Counted from the first letter of the stretch, positions 7,078 through 15,209 are shown. The stretch is 17,317 nucleotides of DNA from Bacteroidales bacterium UBA755 (GCA_002297815.1 DBKH01000089.1:1-17317); one strand, 5' to 3'. A program made the numbers and translations. The notes: a model not told the origin generated them from the sequence alone.

Positions 7078-7082
7078 CCGAC

Positions 7083-7099
7083 TGTAAAGAAACTTTACA
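7083..7099. promoter_or_regulatory. Putative enhancer/operator site 2
   Basis: TGTAAAG-AAA-CTTTACA, a perfect 7-bp inverted repeat with a 3-bp centre, about 112 bp upstream of the predicted start of the permease transcript. It could also fold as a hairpin just past the stop at 7119, but no U-tract follows, so a protein-binding site is preferred. Confidence 0.55.
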
Positions 7100-7118
7100 C
7101 TCTCACCAATGCCGGCCA

Positions 7119-7532
7119 CTAATAATACGTCGAGTGCGGGAGGTTTAGGCTGAGCTGGGTGTCGGATTCTGAACGAGCTTTTTCGTAGGCGATGGTGGTG
7201 TCGAGATCGGGATTGACTAACACATCAAGATTCCAGATCAGGAGACGATCGCCTGTCACGATCTCCTTGAGGCAATCAGAGATACCGACAATAGCCGGTA
7301 CGCCAATGCCTTTCGCCAGCACACAGACCTGACCGTCAGCGTCTTCCTCACAGACGACAAGCCCGACAATATTCCTGAAATCAATCAGTGTGGAGTCTGA
7401 CAGCGACAGCCGCTCGGCAACAAGGACGCTGCCGGGCGGAATGTCCTCGAACGGATTCCTCTGTCCGCAGTCCCTGACCACGAACGCACGGCCTTTCGCA
7501 AAGCCTCGGACACCCGTTCCACGCACTGTCAT
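7119..7532 (-). CDS. Stand-alone PEP-utilising-enzyme swivelling (phosphohistidine) domain, catalytic His replaced
   Basis: A 137-aa protein resembling the mobile domain of enzyme I and PEP synthase. The N-terminal VRGFAKGRAFVVRD (8-21) matches the first strands of enzyme I, the HPr-binding helical insert is absent, and IVGLVVCEEDADGQVCVLAKGIGVPAIVG follows (55-83, given here in part by motif: VLAKGIGVPAIVG at 71-83). A GDRLLIWNLDVLVNPD strand pair (94-109) closes the domain. In the family the phosphorylated His stands in a TSHxAILAR context; here the aligned residue is Gln68, so phosphotransfer by the standard mechanism is not possible. It starts 6 nt after the glycerol-1-phosphate dehydrogenase stop and is surely co-transcribed with it. 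A structural or regulatory role is likely, but unknown. Confidence 0.7.
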   Translation of the reverse strand: MTVRGTGVRGFAKGRAFVVRDCGQRNPFEDIPPGSVLVAERLSLSDSTLIDFRNIVGLVVCEEDADGQVCVLAKGIGVPAIVGISDCLKEIVTGDRLLIWNLDVLVNPDLDTTIAYEKARSESDTQLSLNLPHSTYY

Positions 7533-7538
7533 ATTCTT

Positions 7539-8978
7539 TTACTTCAATTCCTTTGTCAAGTCCCAAGCACCGCCCGGAGCGAAGACAGACTCCACGAGCT
7601 GATCGTAGAACATTCCCCTCTTCGCAAGATCGAGCACATTGAAGCGGAAACGCATCAGCTGAACCTTCGGGAACATATTCTTAAGCATCTGACGGGTCAC
7701 ACCTATCATAGAAGGATCGTACGGTGCACCAGTCTTCTTCATCAGATCCTGCATCTTGGCGAATGAATATACCTGCCCTTGAAGTTTCTTCTTGAGCTCT
7801 GGCCAACCTTCCTTCACCTTCGTCAGCTGGACACGGACTGTCTCGGCATCATCATATTTCTTGGTAATCTCGGTGTACCCAAGCTTCGGTGCAGGGAAAT
7901 CCTTGAATATCTCTAGAGCCCTCTCCTGCTCCTGCTCAAGCGTAGGCCAAGCCTTCACGCAAGCATCCACATCGATCTTCGTAAGATCCATCTTGAACAG
8001 CTCATCAAACACAGCACACATTGTCAGTGTGCCTATCGCCACCTGAAAACCATGAGACTGGAGCTTTCCATGGAAGCGATGATGTGTCATGTCAAGAATA
8101 TGGCTGAAAAGATGGTCGCAGCAGGATGCCGGGCGGCTGGACTGAGCGGCCTGCATCGCTATTCCGCTGAGGGTCAAGCCCTCAAACAAATCAGCAACAG
8201 CCTGTTTGTCACCGTTGGCAACACCCACCGGATCGGCTAGAAGATCATCCAAATAGTCTTGAAGTACATGCCATGCATCTGGTTTAATCGGCTCAGTGCC
8301 CATCAGGTCTGCGATCATCCACTCGGCTCCTGCAGGGACCTTGGCTGCCAGATCAGCGTAACCTGCCGCGGTCATCTCCTTCGGCGCGGCAGCGATCACG
8401 TCAATGTCAGCGATAATCACCAGAGGAGCCGGACAAGAGAATGTCTGCTTGGAATTATGGTACGAAATCGAGGCTCCGAATGAAGAGAAACCATCAACGG
8501 AAGCCGCTGTAGGCAATGTCATGTAAGGCTGACCGTAGTGATGAGATGCAAGCTTGCAGAGATCGTTGATGACACCAGAACCGACTGAGACGGCCACATA
8601 TTCAGCCTCAGAGGATGGCCTGAAAGCCTTCTCAGCGTCCGGCTCAACATATTCAGGATCATTCTCTATAGCCTTTGCAGCAGCAAAATCTCCTGCTATG
8701 ATGTGGCCGGTCATGTCAACTAACCTCCAATCTGCGTGGAACTCCTCTTTTTCGATGATGTACTTCTCGGTGGGGATTCCGGCAGCCACAAACTCCCCGT
8801 AAACCTTCTCTCCCAATGCTTTCCAAGTGTTCAAGTCAGCCACAACCACCGCTTTGCGTCCCGGAAACCATTTCTTAAACTCCTCTGGAGCCTGCGAACT
8901 TACACCGCAGCCCATCTCAAAAACCTTGGTGTCGGTGGCGACAGTCAAGGCCTTAGCTATTCTTTCTTTTGAATCCAT
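7539..8978 (-). CDS. egsA: sn-glycerol-1-phosphate dehydrogenase (EgsA/AraM type)
   Basis: Reduces dihydroxyacetone phosphate to sn-glycerol 1-phosphate with NAD(P)H in the cytosol. This is the first step of archaeal-type lipids and, in some bacteria, of polyprenylglycerol phosphates. The 479-aa product shows the nucleotide loop VGSGVINDL (132-140), PTAASVDGFSSFGASIS (156-172), and likely metal ligands Asp209 (GYADLAAK), His289 (SRPASCCDHLFSH) and His309 (QSHGFQVAIGT). It is longer than the roughly 350-400 aa usual in archaea and Bacillus; the extra residues are at the C-terminal end (after about 330) and in the N-terminal half. I chose the ATG at 8978 (MDSKERIAK); an upstream non-ATG start at 9050 would add a hydrophobic, unlikely leader. 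The downstream partner is the swivelling-domain gene. Confidence 0.85.
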   Translation of the reverse strand: MDSKERIAKALTVATDTKVFEMGCGVSSQAPEEFKKWFPGRKAVVVADLNTWKALGEKVYGEFVAAGIPTEKYIIEKEEFHADWRLVDMTGHIIAGDFAAAKAIENDPEYVEPDAEKAFRPSSEAEYVAVSVGSGVINDLCKLASHHYGQPYMTLPTAASVDGFSSFGASISYHNSKQTFSCPAPLVIIADIDVIAAAPKEMTAAGYADLAAKVPAGAEWMIADLMGTEPIKPDAWHVLQDYLDDLLADPVGVANGDKQAVADLFEGLTLSGIAMQAAQSSRPASCCDHLFSHILDMTHHRFHGKLQSHGFQVAIGTLTMCAVFDELFKMDLTKIDVDACVKAWPTLEQEQERALEIFKDFPAPKLGYTEITKKYDDAETVRVQLTKVKEGWPELKKKLQGQVYSFAKMQDLMKKTGAPYDPSMIGVTRQMLKNMFPKVQLMRFRFNVLDLAKRGMFYDQLVESVFAPGGAWDLTKELK

Positions 8979-9102
8979 TATATAGATTTTAAATGACTTT
9001 TTTGTCTTTACAAAATCCGTAGCAACTAATATTGCCACACTTGAAATCAATAAATATTCATTTACGCCCTAAAGTTAGCAAAAATTCAGTAACTTAGCGA
9101 CT

Positions 9103-10500
9103 ATGAAAAAGTACATCTCAACACTATTGGCCCTGCTAGCCGTCCCGATGATGATGGCAGCGCAGGAAAAAAGCCTCCACCAGCTCCAACAGGAGTTTGT
9201 CGATCTGAGGCTCGGACTATTCGTTCATTTCGGTCTTCCGACCTATCAGACAGCGGATTGGACCGACCCAGACCTAAGTCCAGAAGTGTTCAACCCAGTC
9301 AAGCTAGACACCGATCAATGGGTCAAAGCTGCTCAAAGCGCTGGAATGAAATTCATCTGCGTCTCGGTCAAGCACCACAGCGGATTTTGCATGTGGGACA
9401 CCAAGACCACCGACTACAGCGTGATGAGTTCCCCTCTTCACAGGGATGTGCTGCGTGAACTTGTCAACTCAGTCCACAAGGCCGGAATGCAGATAATGTT
9501 CCACTTCTCGATCCTGGACACCCACCACCGCATCCGCCCTACCCTGCCGTTCACCCCGGAAAAGATCAATCTGCTCAAAAGCCAAGTGCGCGAGCTTTTG
9601 ACTGAATATGGTCCCGTCAACACCATAATGTTCGATGGATGGGACGCCCCGTGGGGCAGGATTTCATATTCAGATGTCTCATTCCCAGAGTTTTATCACC
9701 TTATCAAGAGCATCCAGCCGAACTGTCTGGTGATGGATCTGAACGGTGCCAAGTACCCGACCGAGGCTTTGTTCTACTCCGACATCCGCTGCTACGAGCA
9801 GAATGCTGGGGACAAAATCTCTCCTGAGACCAACCAGCTTCCTGCGATGGCATGCTACCCTCTCCAGAAGACTTGGTTCTGGAAGACCGAATTCCCGAAC
9901 TCTCCACTGAAAGACGTGGACAAGATTGTGGCAGACAACATCATACCTTACAACAACGCCTTCTGCACCTACATCCTGAACTCCGCTCCAAACCGCGACG
10001 GCCTGATGGACCAGAACTGCATCGATGCCCTGAAGCGCATCGGCAAGATCTGGAAGAACACCGGCCACATCGTGGACGTGGCCGAGACAATGGAGCCGAT
10101 CACCGACATCAACATCGCCATAGGCAAGCCGTGCGACTCCTCCTGGTCCGACGACATGGACATCATGGATTTCGCCAACGACGACAACTTCCGCACCTGC
10201 TGGGTCTCCAGCCCCGAAGTCAAAGAGCCGTTCTGGAAAGTCGAACTCGACCCCGGCAGCCTCATAAACATGGTCGTGATGACCGAACCAAAGGCCGGAG
10301 TGATGCAGGAATATGTCATTGAATATCTCCACAAAGGTTCATGGCATCCAGTCTTCAGCGGTGCCACACCAACTCAGAGCCGCGTGAAGATCCACCGCTT
10401 CGACAAGGTTTACGCTGATGCCGTCCGCGTCCGTTTCACCAAATGGACCGGCCTCCTCTCCCTCGCTGAGTTCGGAGTTTACACCCCGTACGAGAAGTAA
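9103..10500 (+). CDS. Secreted alpha-L-fucosidase, GH29, with C-terminal discoidin-like domain
   Basis: Hydrolyses terminal alpha-L-fucose from glycans, probably host or plant oligosaccharides, in the periplasm or at the surface. The 465-aa precursor starts with a signal peptide (MKKYISTLLALLAVPMMMAAQ). The GH29 barrel covers about 25-330: GLFVHFGLPTYQTADW (38-53), VSVKHHSGFCMWDTKTTDYS (88-107) and the nucleophile Asp178 in NTIMFDGWD (173-181). The acid/base Glu is not certain from sequence. The overall pattern resembles the subfamily active on alpha-1,3/1,4-fucosyl linkages. Residues from about 335 to 460 look like an F5/8 type C (CBM32-like) domain, ending in LAEFGVYT. No sus pair or other glycoside hydrolase is nearby, so it is a solitary enzyme rather than part of a polysaccharide locus. 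No consensus promoter is visible in the 124-bp gap to egsA. Confidence 0.9.
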   Translation: MKKYISTLLALLAVPMMMAAQEKSLHQLQQEFVDLRLGLFVHFGLPTYQTADWTDPDLSPEVFNPVKLDTDQWVKAAQSAGMKFICVSVKHHSGFCMWDTKTTDYSVMSSPLHRDVLRELVNSVHKAGMQIMFHFSILDTHHRIRPTLPFTPEKINLLKSQVRELLTEYGPVNTIMFDGWDAPWGRISYSDVSFPEFYHLIKSIQPNCLVMDLNGAKYPTEALFYSDIRCYEQNAGDKISPETNQLPAMACYPLQKTWFWKTEFPNSPLKDVDKIVADNIIPYNNAFCTYILNSAPNRDGLMDQNCIDALKRIGKIWKNTGHIVDVAETMEPITDINIAIGKPCDSSWSDDMDIMDFANDDNFRTCWVSSPEVKEPFWKVELDPGSLINMVVMTEPKAGVMQEYVIEYLHKGSWHPVFSGATPTQSRVKIHRFDKVYADAVRVRFTKWTGLLSLAEFGVYTPYEK

Positions 10501-10517
10501 GCCCTGCCGCCACAACC

Positions 10518-10529
10518 GGTCGCTGAGCC
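10518..10529 (+). repeat. Intergenic repeat, copy 3 (left half only)
   Basis: GGTCGCTGAGCC, identical to the first half of copy 4 but followed by unrelated sequence. It lies 30 bp upstream of copy 4 in the same direction, suggesting a decayed or partial copy. Confidence 0.5.
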
Positions 10530-10558
10530 CACAATTAGTCACTTCATTTACAGCCGTC

Positions 10559-10582
10559 GGTCGCTGAGCCTGTCGAAGCGCC
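10559..10582 (+). repeat. Intergenic stem-loop repeat, copy 4
   Basis: GGTCGCTGAGCCTGTC followed by GAAGCGCC. The same element as copies 1 and 2, in the opposite orientation relative to the window. The CGCT/AGCG stem is kept; the loop differs by C/T changes. Confidence 0.65.
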
Positions 10583-10663
10583 ATCACCAAAAGCACCAAG
10601 TGAATCCAAGCAAAGTCAAAGATTGCCGTAATTCTTAAACGCCTAATAATCAATAACAGACGC

Positions 10664-10697
10664 AATCATCTTCAGATAGTTACACCTGAAGACGATT
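10664..10697. terminator. Hairpin between the convergent fucosidase and barrel genes
   Basis: AATC-A-TCTTCAG (10664-10675) pairs with CTGAAGA-C-GATT (10686-10697) around a 10-base loop, with one A/C mismatch. ACTTTATTC follows on the plus strand, so it may end the fucosidase transcript 160 bp past the stop and also stop transcription from the other side. The U-tract is poor. Confidence 0.5.
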
Positions 10698-10741
10698 ACT
10701 TTATTCACTGTTAGTCAGTTAGTTACTCGCCACGAAAATTC

Positions 10742-11275
10742 CTAGAATTTATACCCGATGCCGAAAACCCAAGCATAGTCACTTGAGGCCCAATCTGAGT
10801 ACGAAATCTGCGACCAGTCATCACCGACATAGAACGAGTACCTCTTGTAGTCAACGCCGATTCCCACCCTGAAGAAATGGCCGCAACCTGAATCGCGTAA
10901 TCCCTCCGGCATATCCTTCAAAGAAGGAGAATAATCCGATATCAAACCTCCCTTCAGATCTATGAACGGGCTCACTGACTTGTTCAGAAAGCTGTATCTC
11001 AACTGGATGAATGTAGGGACAAGAATTGACTTCGCATTCGAAGAAGTGTTGAACCGCTGGTTCTTTATCCCGATTCCCACTCCGGCGAACAACCCGGGAA
11101 GAACATTGTACCCAGAAGAGACATTCACATATTCACCGGCAAACCCTCCATTGAAAAGAACTCCGGCCTCAACGTTTCCCGCGAAGCCACGGGTGAAACT
11201 TAGATTCCGGACTTCCTGTCCGAATGCCGTGACTGAGACAATTACCGCAATCACAGCAGCAAATAAATGTTTCAT
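10742..11275 (-). CDS. Small outer-membrane beta-barrel protein
   Basis: A 177-aa precursor with a signal peptide (MKHLFAAVIAVIVSVTAFGQ). The mature part alternates short amphipathic strands and turns: NVEAGVLFNGGFAG, LFAGVGIGIK, ILVPTFIQLRYSFL, SPFIDLKGGLIS, FFRVGIGVDYKRYSFYVG, and a last strand YAWVFGIGYKF that ends in Phe, the usual BamA recognition signal of barrel proteins. About eight strands fit this length. No specific function can be read. It follows the DUF4249 gene on the same strand after 93 bp that contain a promoter-like sequence, so it is probably transcribed separately. Confidence 0.75.
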   Translation of the reverse strand: MKHLFAAVIAVIVSVTAFGQEVRNLSFTRGFAGNVEAGVLFNGGFAGEYVNVSSGYNVLPGLFAGVGIGIKNQRFNTSSNAKSILVPTFIQLRYSFLNKSVSPFIDLKGGLISDYSPSLKDMPEGLRDSGCGHFFRVGIGVDYKRYSFYVGDDWSQISYSDWASSDYAWVFGIGYKF

Positions 11276-11309
11276 AAAATAAAGTTTTTAAATGTTCGGT
11301 CCGTAAAGT

Positions 11310-11342
11310 CAAATATCAGACCACATTATTATAACGTTCAAA
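11310..11342 (-). promoter_or_regulatory. Possible promoter of the beta-barrel gene
   Basis: TTTG (11342-11339), 21 bp, then GATATTTG (11317-11310), one mismatch from TAnnTTTG. The predicted start leaves about 30 nt of leader before the ATG at 11275. Confidence 0.4.
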
Positions 11343-11368
11343 AGAAATAGCTTTGTCTTATTAAATAC

Positions 11369-12400
11369 CTAAAAATCAACCAGCCAATCGTGAAGCACAC
11401 GAATCCCATCATCAATGTTGTCATAATCCGGCATTGCATTAATGTTTGGAATCCATCCGGAACTGATCTGTGAGCAACAACCTACAACTCCGAATCCACC
11501 ACGAACATTCCCGACACGAAAGTTCATTGGCGCAAAACCTATTTCCGAGAGACTGTTGTTATCCAATCTCTTTTTCGCCTCGAAATAATCGAACATCTCG
11601 TCCGACACCGAATAAAGATCCACTCTGTAATAATACCTATACACAGCAAGTTGTTTTTTCCCTCTGACCTCATAGTACCTTGTGACATAGTCTTCATGGT
11701 ACCACACCGGTATTTCAAGACTAATCATACCATCAACAGCTTCTTTTCCTGTAAATAAAAACATTTCATTCCCGTTAACCTCACATCGCATCCTTCCAGA
11801 TTCCAAATCATCATATAATGTTCCTTCATCCTCTTCAGGAAACGTCCAAGTCAACATTTCCTCTTCCTCCAGATCTTTGCGGATGATTTTCTGACCATCC
11901 AGACACGACTCATCCGAAATATAACGTTCTTTCCTTACGAGGCGCATCCCGTACTTTTTATCTTCAGACTGATTCGGTATATTTATCTCAAAAACAAGTT
12001 TACCTTTCTCCTCACGAGTTGCGACAGTCATCTTAGGAGCTTCGGGAAATACACTCTCCGCCACAGCATCTTCAACACCATCCCTATTCGCGGAGACTTT
12101 CACCCTGTCACCGCTGTTTGCTGAAAAGACTGCATAGAAAAAGTTATCACCTCTCCAAGGAGCTCTCTCAAGCACGACATTTTCCCTGCAATAAACTGAC
12201 ACAGAAGCATTGTCAATACCAATCTGCTTCGGTTTCTCATTTGACGGTGTCGCCACAAACAATTCTACGAAAGTAGTGTCCTGTTCTCCCGGGAAACATC
12301 GTATAAACAATCGACTAGAATTATCAATATCCTTTAGATCAATCAGGTAAGTACAAGAACTTAACAAGAATACGAGAAGTATGATAACTGTCTGTCTCAT
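11369..12400 (-). CDS. DUF4249-type lipoprotein, partner of the TonB-dependent receptor
   Basis: A 343-aa lipoprotein with a type II signal (MRQTVIILLVFLLSSC, lipobox LSSC, lipidated Cys16). After the anchor comes an Ig-like, beta-rich N-terminal part (SRLFIRCFPGEQDTTFVELFVA, read here as 29-50 by region), a central domain, and a C-terminal FRVGNVRGGFGVVGCCSQIS (296-315) with the VxGGxG pattern seen in DUF4249 proteins. Such proteins in Bacteroidota are encoded beside TonB-dependent receptors, and here the ATG follows the receptor stop by one base (TAGGATG), so translation is probably coupled. The role is unknown; by context it is a surface or periplasmic accessory of the receptor. The family call is from memory of its pattern. 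Confidence 0.75.
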   Translation of the reverse strand: MRQTVIILLVFLLSSCTYLIDLKDIDNSSRLFIRCFPGEQDTTFVELFVATPSNEKPKQIGIDNASVSVYCRENVVLERAPWRGDNFFYAVFSANSGDRVKVSANRDGVEDAVAESVFPEAPKMTVATREEKGKLVFEINIPNQSEDKKYGMRLVRKERYISDESCLDGQKIIRKDLEEEEMLTWTFPEEDEGTLYDDLESGRMRCEVNGNEMFLFTGKEAVDGMISLEIPVWYHEDYVTRYYEVRGKKQLAVYRYYYRVDLYSVSDEMFDYFEAKKRLDNNSLSEIGFAPMNFRVGNVRGGFGVVGCCSQISSGWIPNINAMPDYDNIDDGIRVLHDWLVDF

Positions 12401-12401
12401 C

Positions 12402-14564
12402 CTAAAATGTTAGTGAATAGCCTACTGACGGAATGATTGGAATAATCGCATAGACCTTGCCGCGATATCCTTCGGAATATCTTTGGACCGGAACCATAAA
12501 AAGAGGATTCAAGCGGCAATATGCATTATAAACACTGATGTTCCAAACCCTCCTATAACCAGACCTGGTGGTTTTCCTGAAATTGCAACCAATATCAAGT
12601 CTATGATAATCGGGAAGTTTGACATTATTCGGCTCTGTGTACAACTCTTCTGAAATGTGAATATAATTCTCTCCGTTTTCTGAATCGTAATTCGAAGTAC
12701 CGTCAGTTATTATGTGCGTCGGCATTGTCATCCTATACCCTGTGTGATAATTCCAAGTAGCTGTCAGGTCAAAATGATCATTAGGTTTCCAGGTAGCGGT
12801 GACAGTGATTTTGTTCCGGCTGTCAAGATGGTCTGAGAACCATGCAGCGTATATTTTATCAAATCGCCTCTTACTCCAGCTCAACGTGTAATACAGTGCC
12901 GCCTGTATTTTGTCATCCGCATATTCAGAAGACAATTCTATTCCGTATGATTTTCCGCGCCCGGAATAAAACCTCGTCTCCCAATTATCAACAGGTGGAA
13001 AGAAGGAACTGATCCCATCATAAAGCATTACACCGTCCATATCCTTCCACCAACCATCAAGACTGATATCAACATTATGAAAATCAGATAAGTATAACCC
13101 CATAGAATATTGATTGGAGGACATCGGAGCAGCCTTTTCAGTAGAAGGCATCCACATATTCGTAGGTAAATCAAGGTAAGACGACGCCACCAGATGCTGA
13201 AACTGGTTCATTCTTGCATATGAGGCCCTGGCGGTCATTGAAGGTGTCAAAGGGAATGCAAACGATAGCCTTGGCTCTAATCTCTTATACACTTTACCTC
13301 CACTATCAAACAATGTCAGGCGAAAACCGATGTTGGATGAGAGCATTTTGAATATGGTAGTTTCATATTCCAGATGTACCGTCCCTTCATTGGAAAATTG
13401 AGAATTATTTGTGGACACGGTGTCACTAAGTCTTTGAATATCTCCGCAATTGGAATAACGATGCCGGGCAGCCGACATTCCGAAATCAAGTGAACTTCGG
13501 CCGGATGGCAAATATATCGTCCGAACCATGATTCCATAATCCTTGACCTTATAGCGCGCATGTTCGTTATGCACAGATTCAATTCGTTCTTCAGTCTTGT
13601 CAATAGACAGGTTCTGATGTGTGAATCCAATCTTGGAATCATTGCCCGTGACGAATACAGAAGAGCTTATCATAAGGTGATCTGATGTATGCAGATAGTT
13701 GACACCAGATGTAAAGTTTCCCCAGCTAAACAACATTCCGTTCTCATCTTTGCCCTCGACACCTTTATCATCCATTTCCTTATCCGTTTCTTGGCCTTTG
13801 AGATAGTCTCTCCCGAAATATTGGCTAAGTGAAATTCTGTCATTATCACCGAGCCGGAACAGCATCTTCGCGTTAAGATCATAGAAACGAAACCTCGCCG
13901 ACATCTTATCCTCTCTCGTTGAGTTTATGATGCGGAAAACAGGGGACGTGATAAGATCCAACCAACTTCTGCGCAACGAGACACTGAATGATGACTTAGA
14001 TTTGACGATAGGGCCACAAAAATGCACTCGTCCATCAAGAAAAGCAATAGAAACATCGCCATGATACCCGTAGATATCTCCATCGTCAGTCCTCACATCC
14101 ACAATTGAAGACAAACGACCACCATACCGAGCCGGAAATCCGCTTTTATAGAAGTCAACACTATGGATGATGTCCGGATTGAAAGTTGAGAATAATCCTC
14201 CAATGTGACCAGTCTGGTACACTGGTATGCCGTCCAGCAAGAAAAGATTGTCAGCTCCATCCCCTCCATGGACATACAACCCAGAAAACAACTCTGGTCC
14301 TGAAGCCACCCCTGGTAGGTTTTGAACGGTCTTTATGACATCCGGTCCGCTAAATAAGGCGAATCCATTGTCAATTCGGGATTTATCCAACCTTTCGAAG
14401 CCTATTTTAGTCCTTTTAAAGGCATTTCGTTCAGCACGGACAACCGCTTCTCTGAGGGTGTCCATCTTCTCCGCTGACTCCTGGCAATGCACCGGGTTGG
14501 AGACCAGAGAAAAGAAAAGACACCCACACAATAAATGTTCACACTTTTTCAAGATTTCAGGCAT
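12402..14564 (-). CDS. TonB-dependent outer-membrane receptor without N-terminal regulatory-like domain
   Basis: A 720-aa outer-membrane transporter that takes up a ligand with energy from TonB-ExbBD. After a signal region (about 1-28) comes a short segment DTLREAVVRAERN (35-47) that could hold the TonB box, then the plug (about 60-160): GPDVIKTVQNLPGV (73-86), YVHGGDGADNLFLLDGIPVY (97-116) and YKSGFPARYGGRLSSIVDVR (139-158). The rest is a 22-strand-type barrel ending in IPSVGYSLTF with a terminal Phe. It is far shorter than SusC proteins (about 1000 aa), lacks the carboxypeptidase-like domain before the plug, and no SusD is present. The ligand is unknown. I chose the ATG at 14564, which overlaps the preceding stop (TGATG); a TTG one codon earlier is less likely. 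Confidence 0.92.
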   Translation of the reverse strand: MPEILKKCEHLLCGCLFFSLVSNPVHCQESAEKMDTLREAVVRAERNAFKRTKIGFERLDKSRIDNGFALFSGPDVIKTVQNLPGVASGPELFSGLYVHGGDGADNLFLLDGIPVYQTGHIGGLFSTFNPDIIHSVDFYKSGFPARYGGRLSSIVDVRTDDGDIYGYHGDVSIAFLDGRVHFCGPIVKSKSSFSVSLRRSWLDLITSPVFRIINSTREDKMSARFRFYDLNAKMLFRLGDNDRISLSQYFGRDYLKGQETDKEMDDKGVEGKDENGMLFSWGNFTSGVNYLHTSDHLMISSSVFVTGNDSKIGFTHQNLSIDKTEERIESVHNEHARYKVKDYGIMVRTIYLPSGRSSLDFGMSAARHRYSNCGDIQRLSDTVSTNNSQFSNEGTVHLEYETTIFKMLSSNIGFRLTLFDSGGKVYKRLEPRLSFAFPLTPSMTARASYARMNQFQHLVASSYLDLPTNMWMPSTEKAAPMSSNQYSMGLYLSDFHNVDISLDGWWKDMDGVMLYDGISSFFPPVDNWETRFYSGRGKSYGIELSSEYADDKIQAALYYTLSWSKRRFDKIYAAWFSDHLDSRNKITVTATWKPNDHFDLTATWNYHTGYRMTMPTHIITDGTSNYDSENGENYIHISEELYTEPNNVKLPDYHRLDIGCNFRKTTRSGYRRVWNISVYNAYCRLNPLFMVPVQRYSEGYRGKVYAIIPIIPSVGYSLTF

Positions 14565-15202
14565 CAATCCTTTTTGTAAGTAAAGAAAGAGTCTGAACTT
14601 ACATAATTGCCGTCAGTCCAGTCAACAAAATACATATTGTTGATCTTGATTGTTATTTCACCATTCTCAAAGCTAACCAATTCAGCCTTCTCAAATCTCA
14701 ACACTTGCGGGTTGGTCTTGTATATTCCATCCTCATAAATTGAGAATGTGTCCGTAAGATCCCCCTTCCCGTATATGCACATATCCCCGTTTTCTCCAAT
14801 GGTGTAATAGAAATGAACCGGGCAGATCACACTCTTCGGGACATCCATTACAAGTTGTCCAGTGCTCAACTCCCTAATGTGCTGTGCGGGAACGTATAAT
14901 GTCAGACATTTGACATCTGATGCTGAATGATCACTTATTCCAAACACCACAGTTGTCATCTGGTTCAACTCGTCTGATGTCAACCCCAAACCTTCGATAA
15001 TGTCCTTCGTCCTCTTTCCGCTTCCATCAAAGTCTATAGGATCAGTAAAATAAACAGGATCCGGAGCGAATGTCGCTGAAACAAGCCTATAAGTGCCAGC
15101 ATATGTCTCATTGAAGTAACCTGTTCCTGATTGCTCTTTTGAGCAGGACACCATCAACATCAATGCTATGATCACACTGATCTCGCATATAACATTTCTC
15201 AT
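14564..15202 (-). CDS. Lipoprotein of unrecognised family, 212 aa
   Basis: Starts at the ATG at 15202 (MRNVICEISVIIALMLMVSC), which gives a proper lipoprotein signal with lipidated Cys20 in VSCSKEQ; longer in-frame starts would bury it. The mature protein is rich in beta strands, with TYAGTYRLVSATFAP near its N-terminus, a DFDGSGKRTKD segment and the end VDWTDGNYVSSDSFFTYKKD. The first motif recalls lipocalin-like domains, but I would not claim the fold. It lies 7 nt after the stop of the 555-aa lipoprotein and overlaps the receptor start by one base, so it belongs to the same operon and perhaps the same complex. Function unknown. Confidence 0.8.
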   Translation of the reverse strand: MRNVICEISVIIALMLMVSCSKEQSGTGYFNETYAGTYRLVSATFAPDPVYFTDPIDFDGSGKRTKDIIEGLGLTSDELNQMTTVVFGISDHSASDVKCLTLYVPAQHIRELSTGQLVMDVPKSVICPVHFYYTIGENGDMCIYGKGDLTDTFSIYEDGIYKTNPQVLRFEKAELVSFENGEITIKINNMYFVDWTDGNYVSSDSFFTYKKD

Positions 15203-15209
15203 AATCAAA

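Noticed and set aside
9679..10332. 217-codon minus-strand frame and a 156-codon plus-strand frame inside the fucosidase gene
   Set aside because: Low-complexity composition (Val/Gly/Asp or Arg/His repeats) typical of shadow frames of a GC-rich gene; the GH29 frame is continuous through the region.
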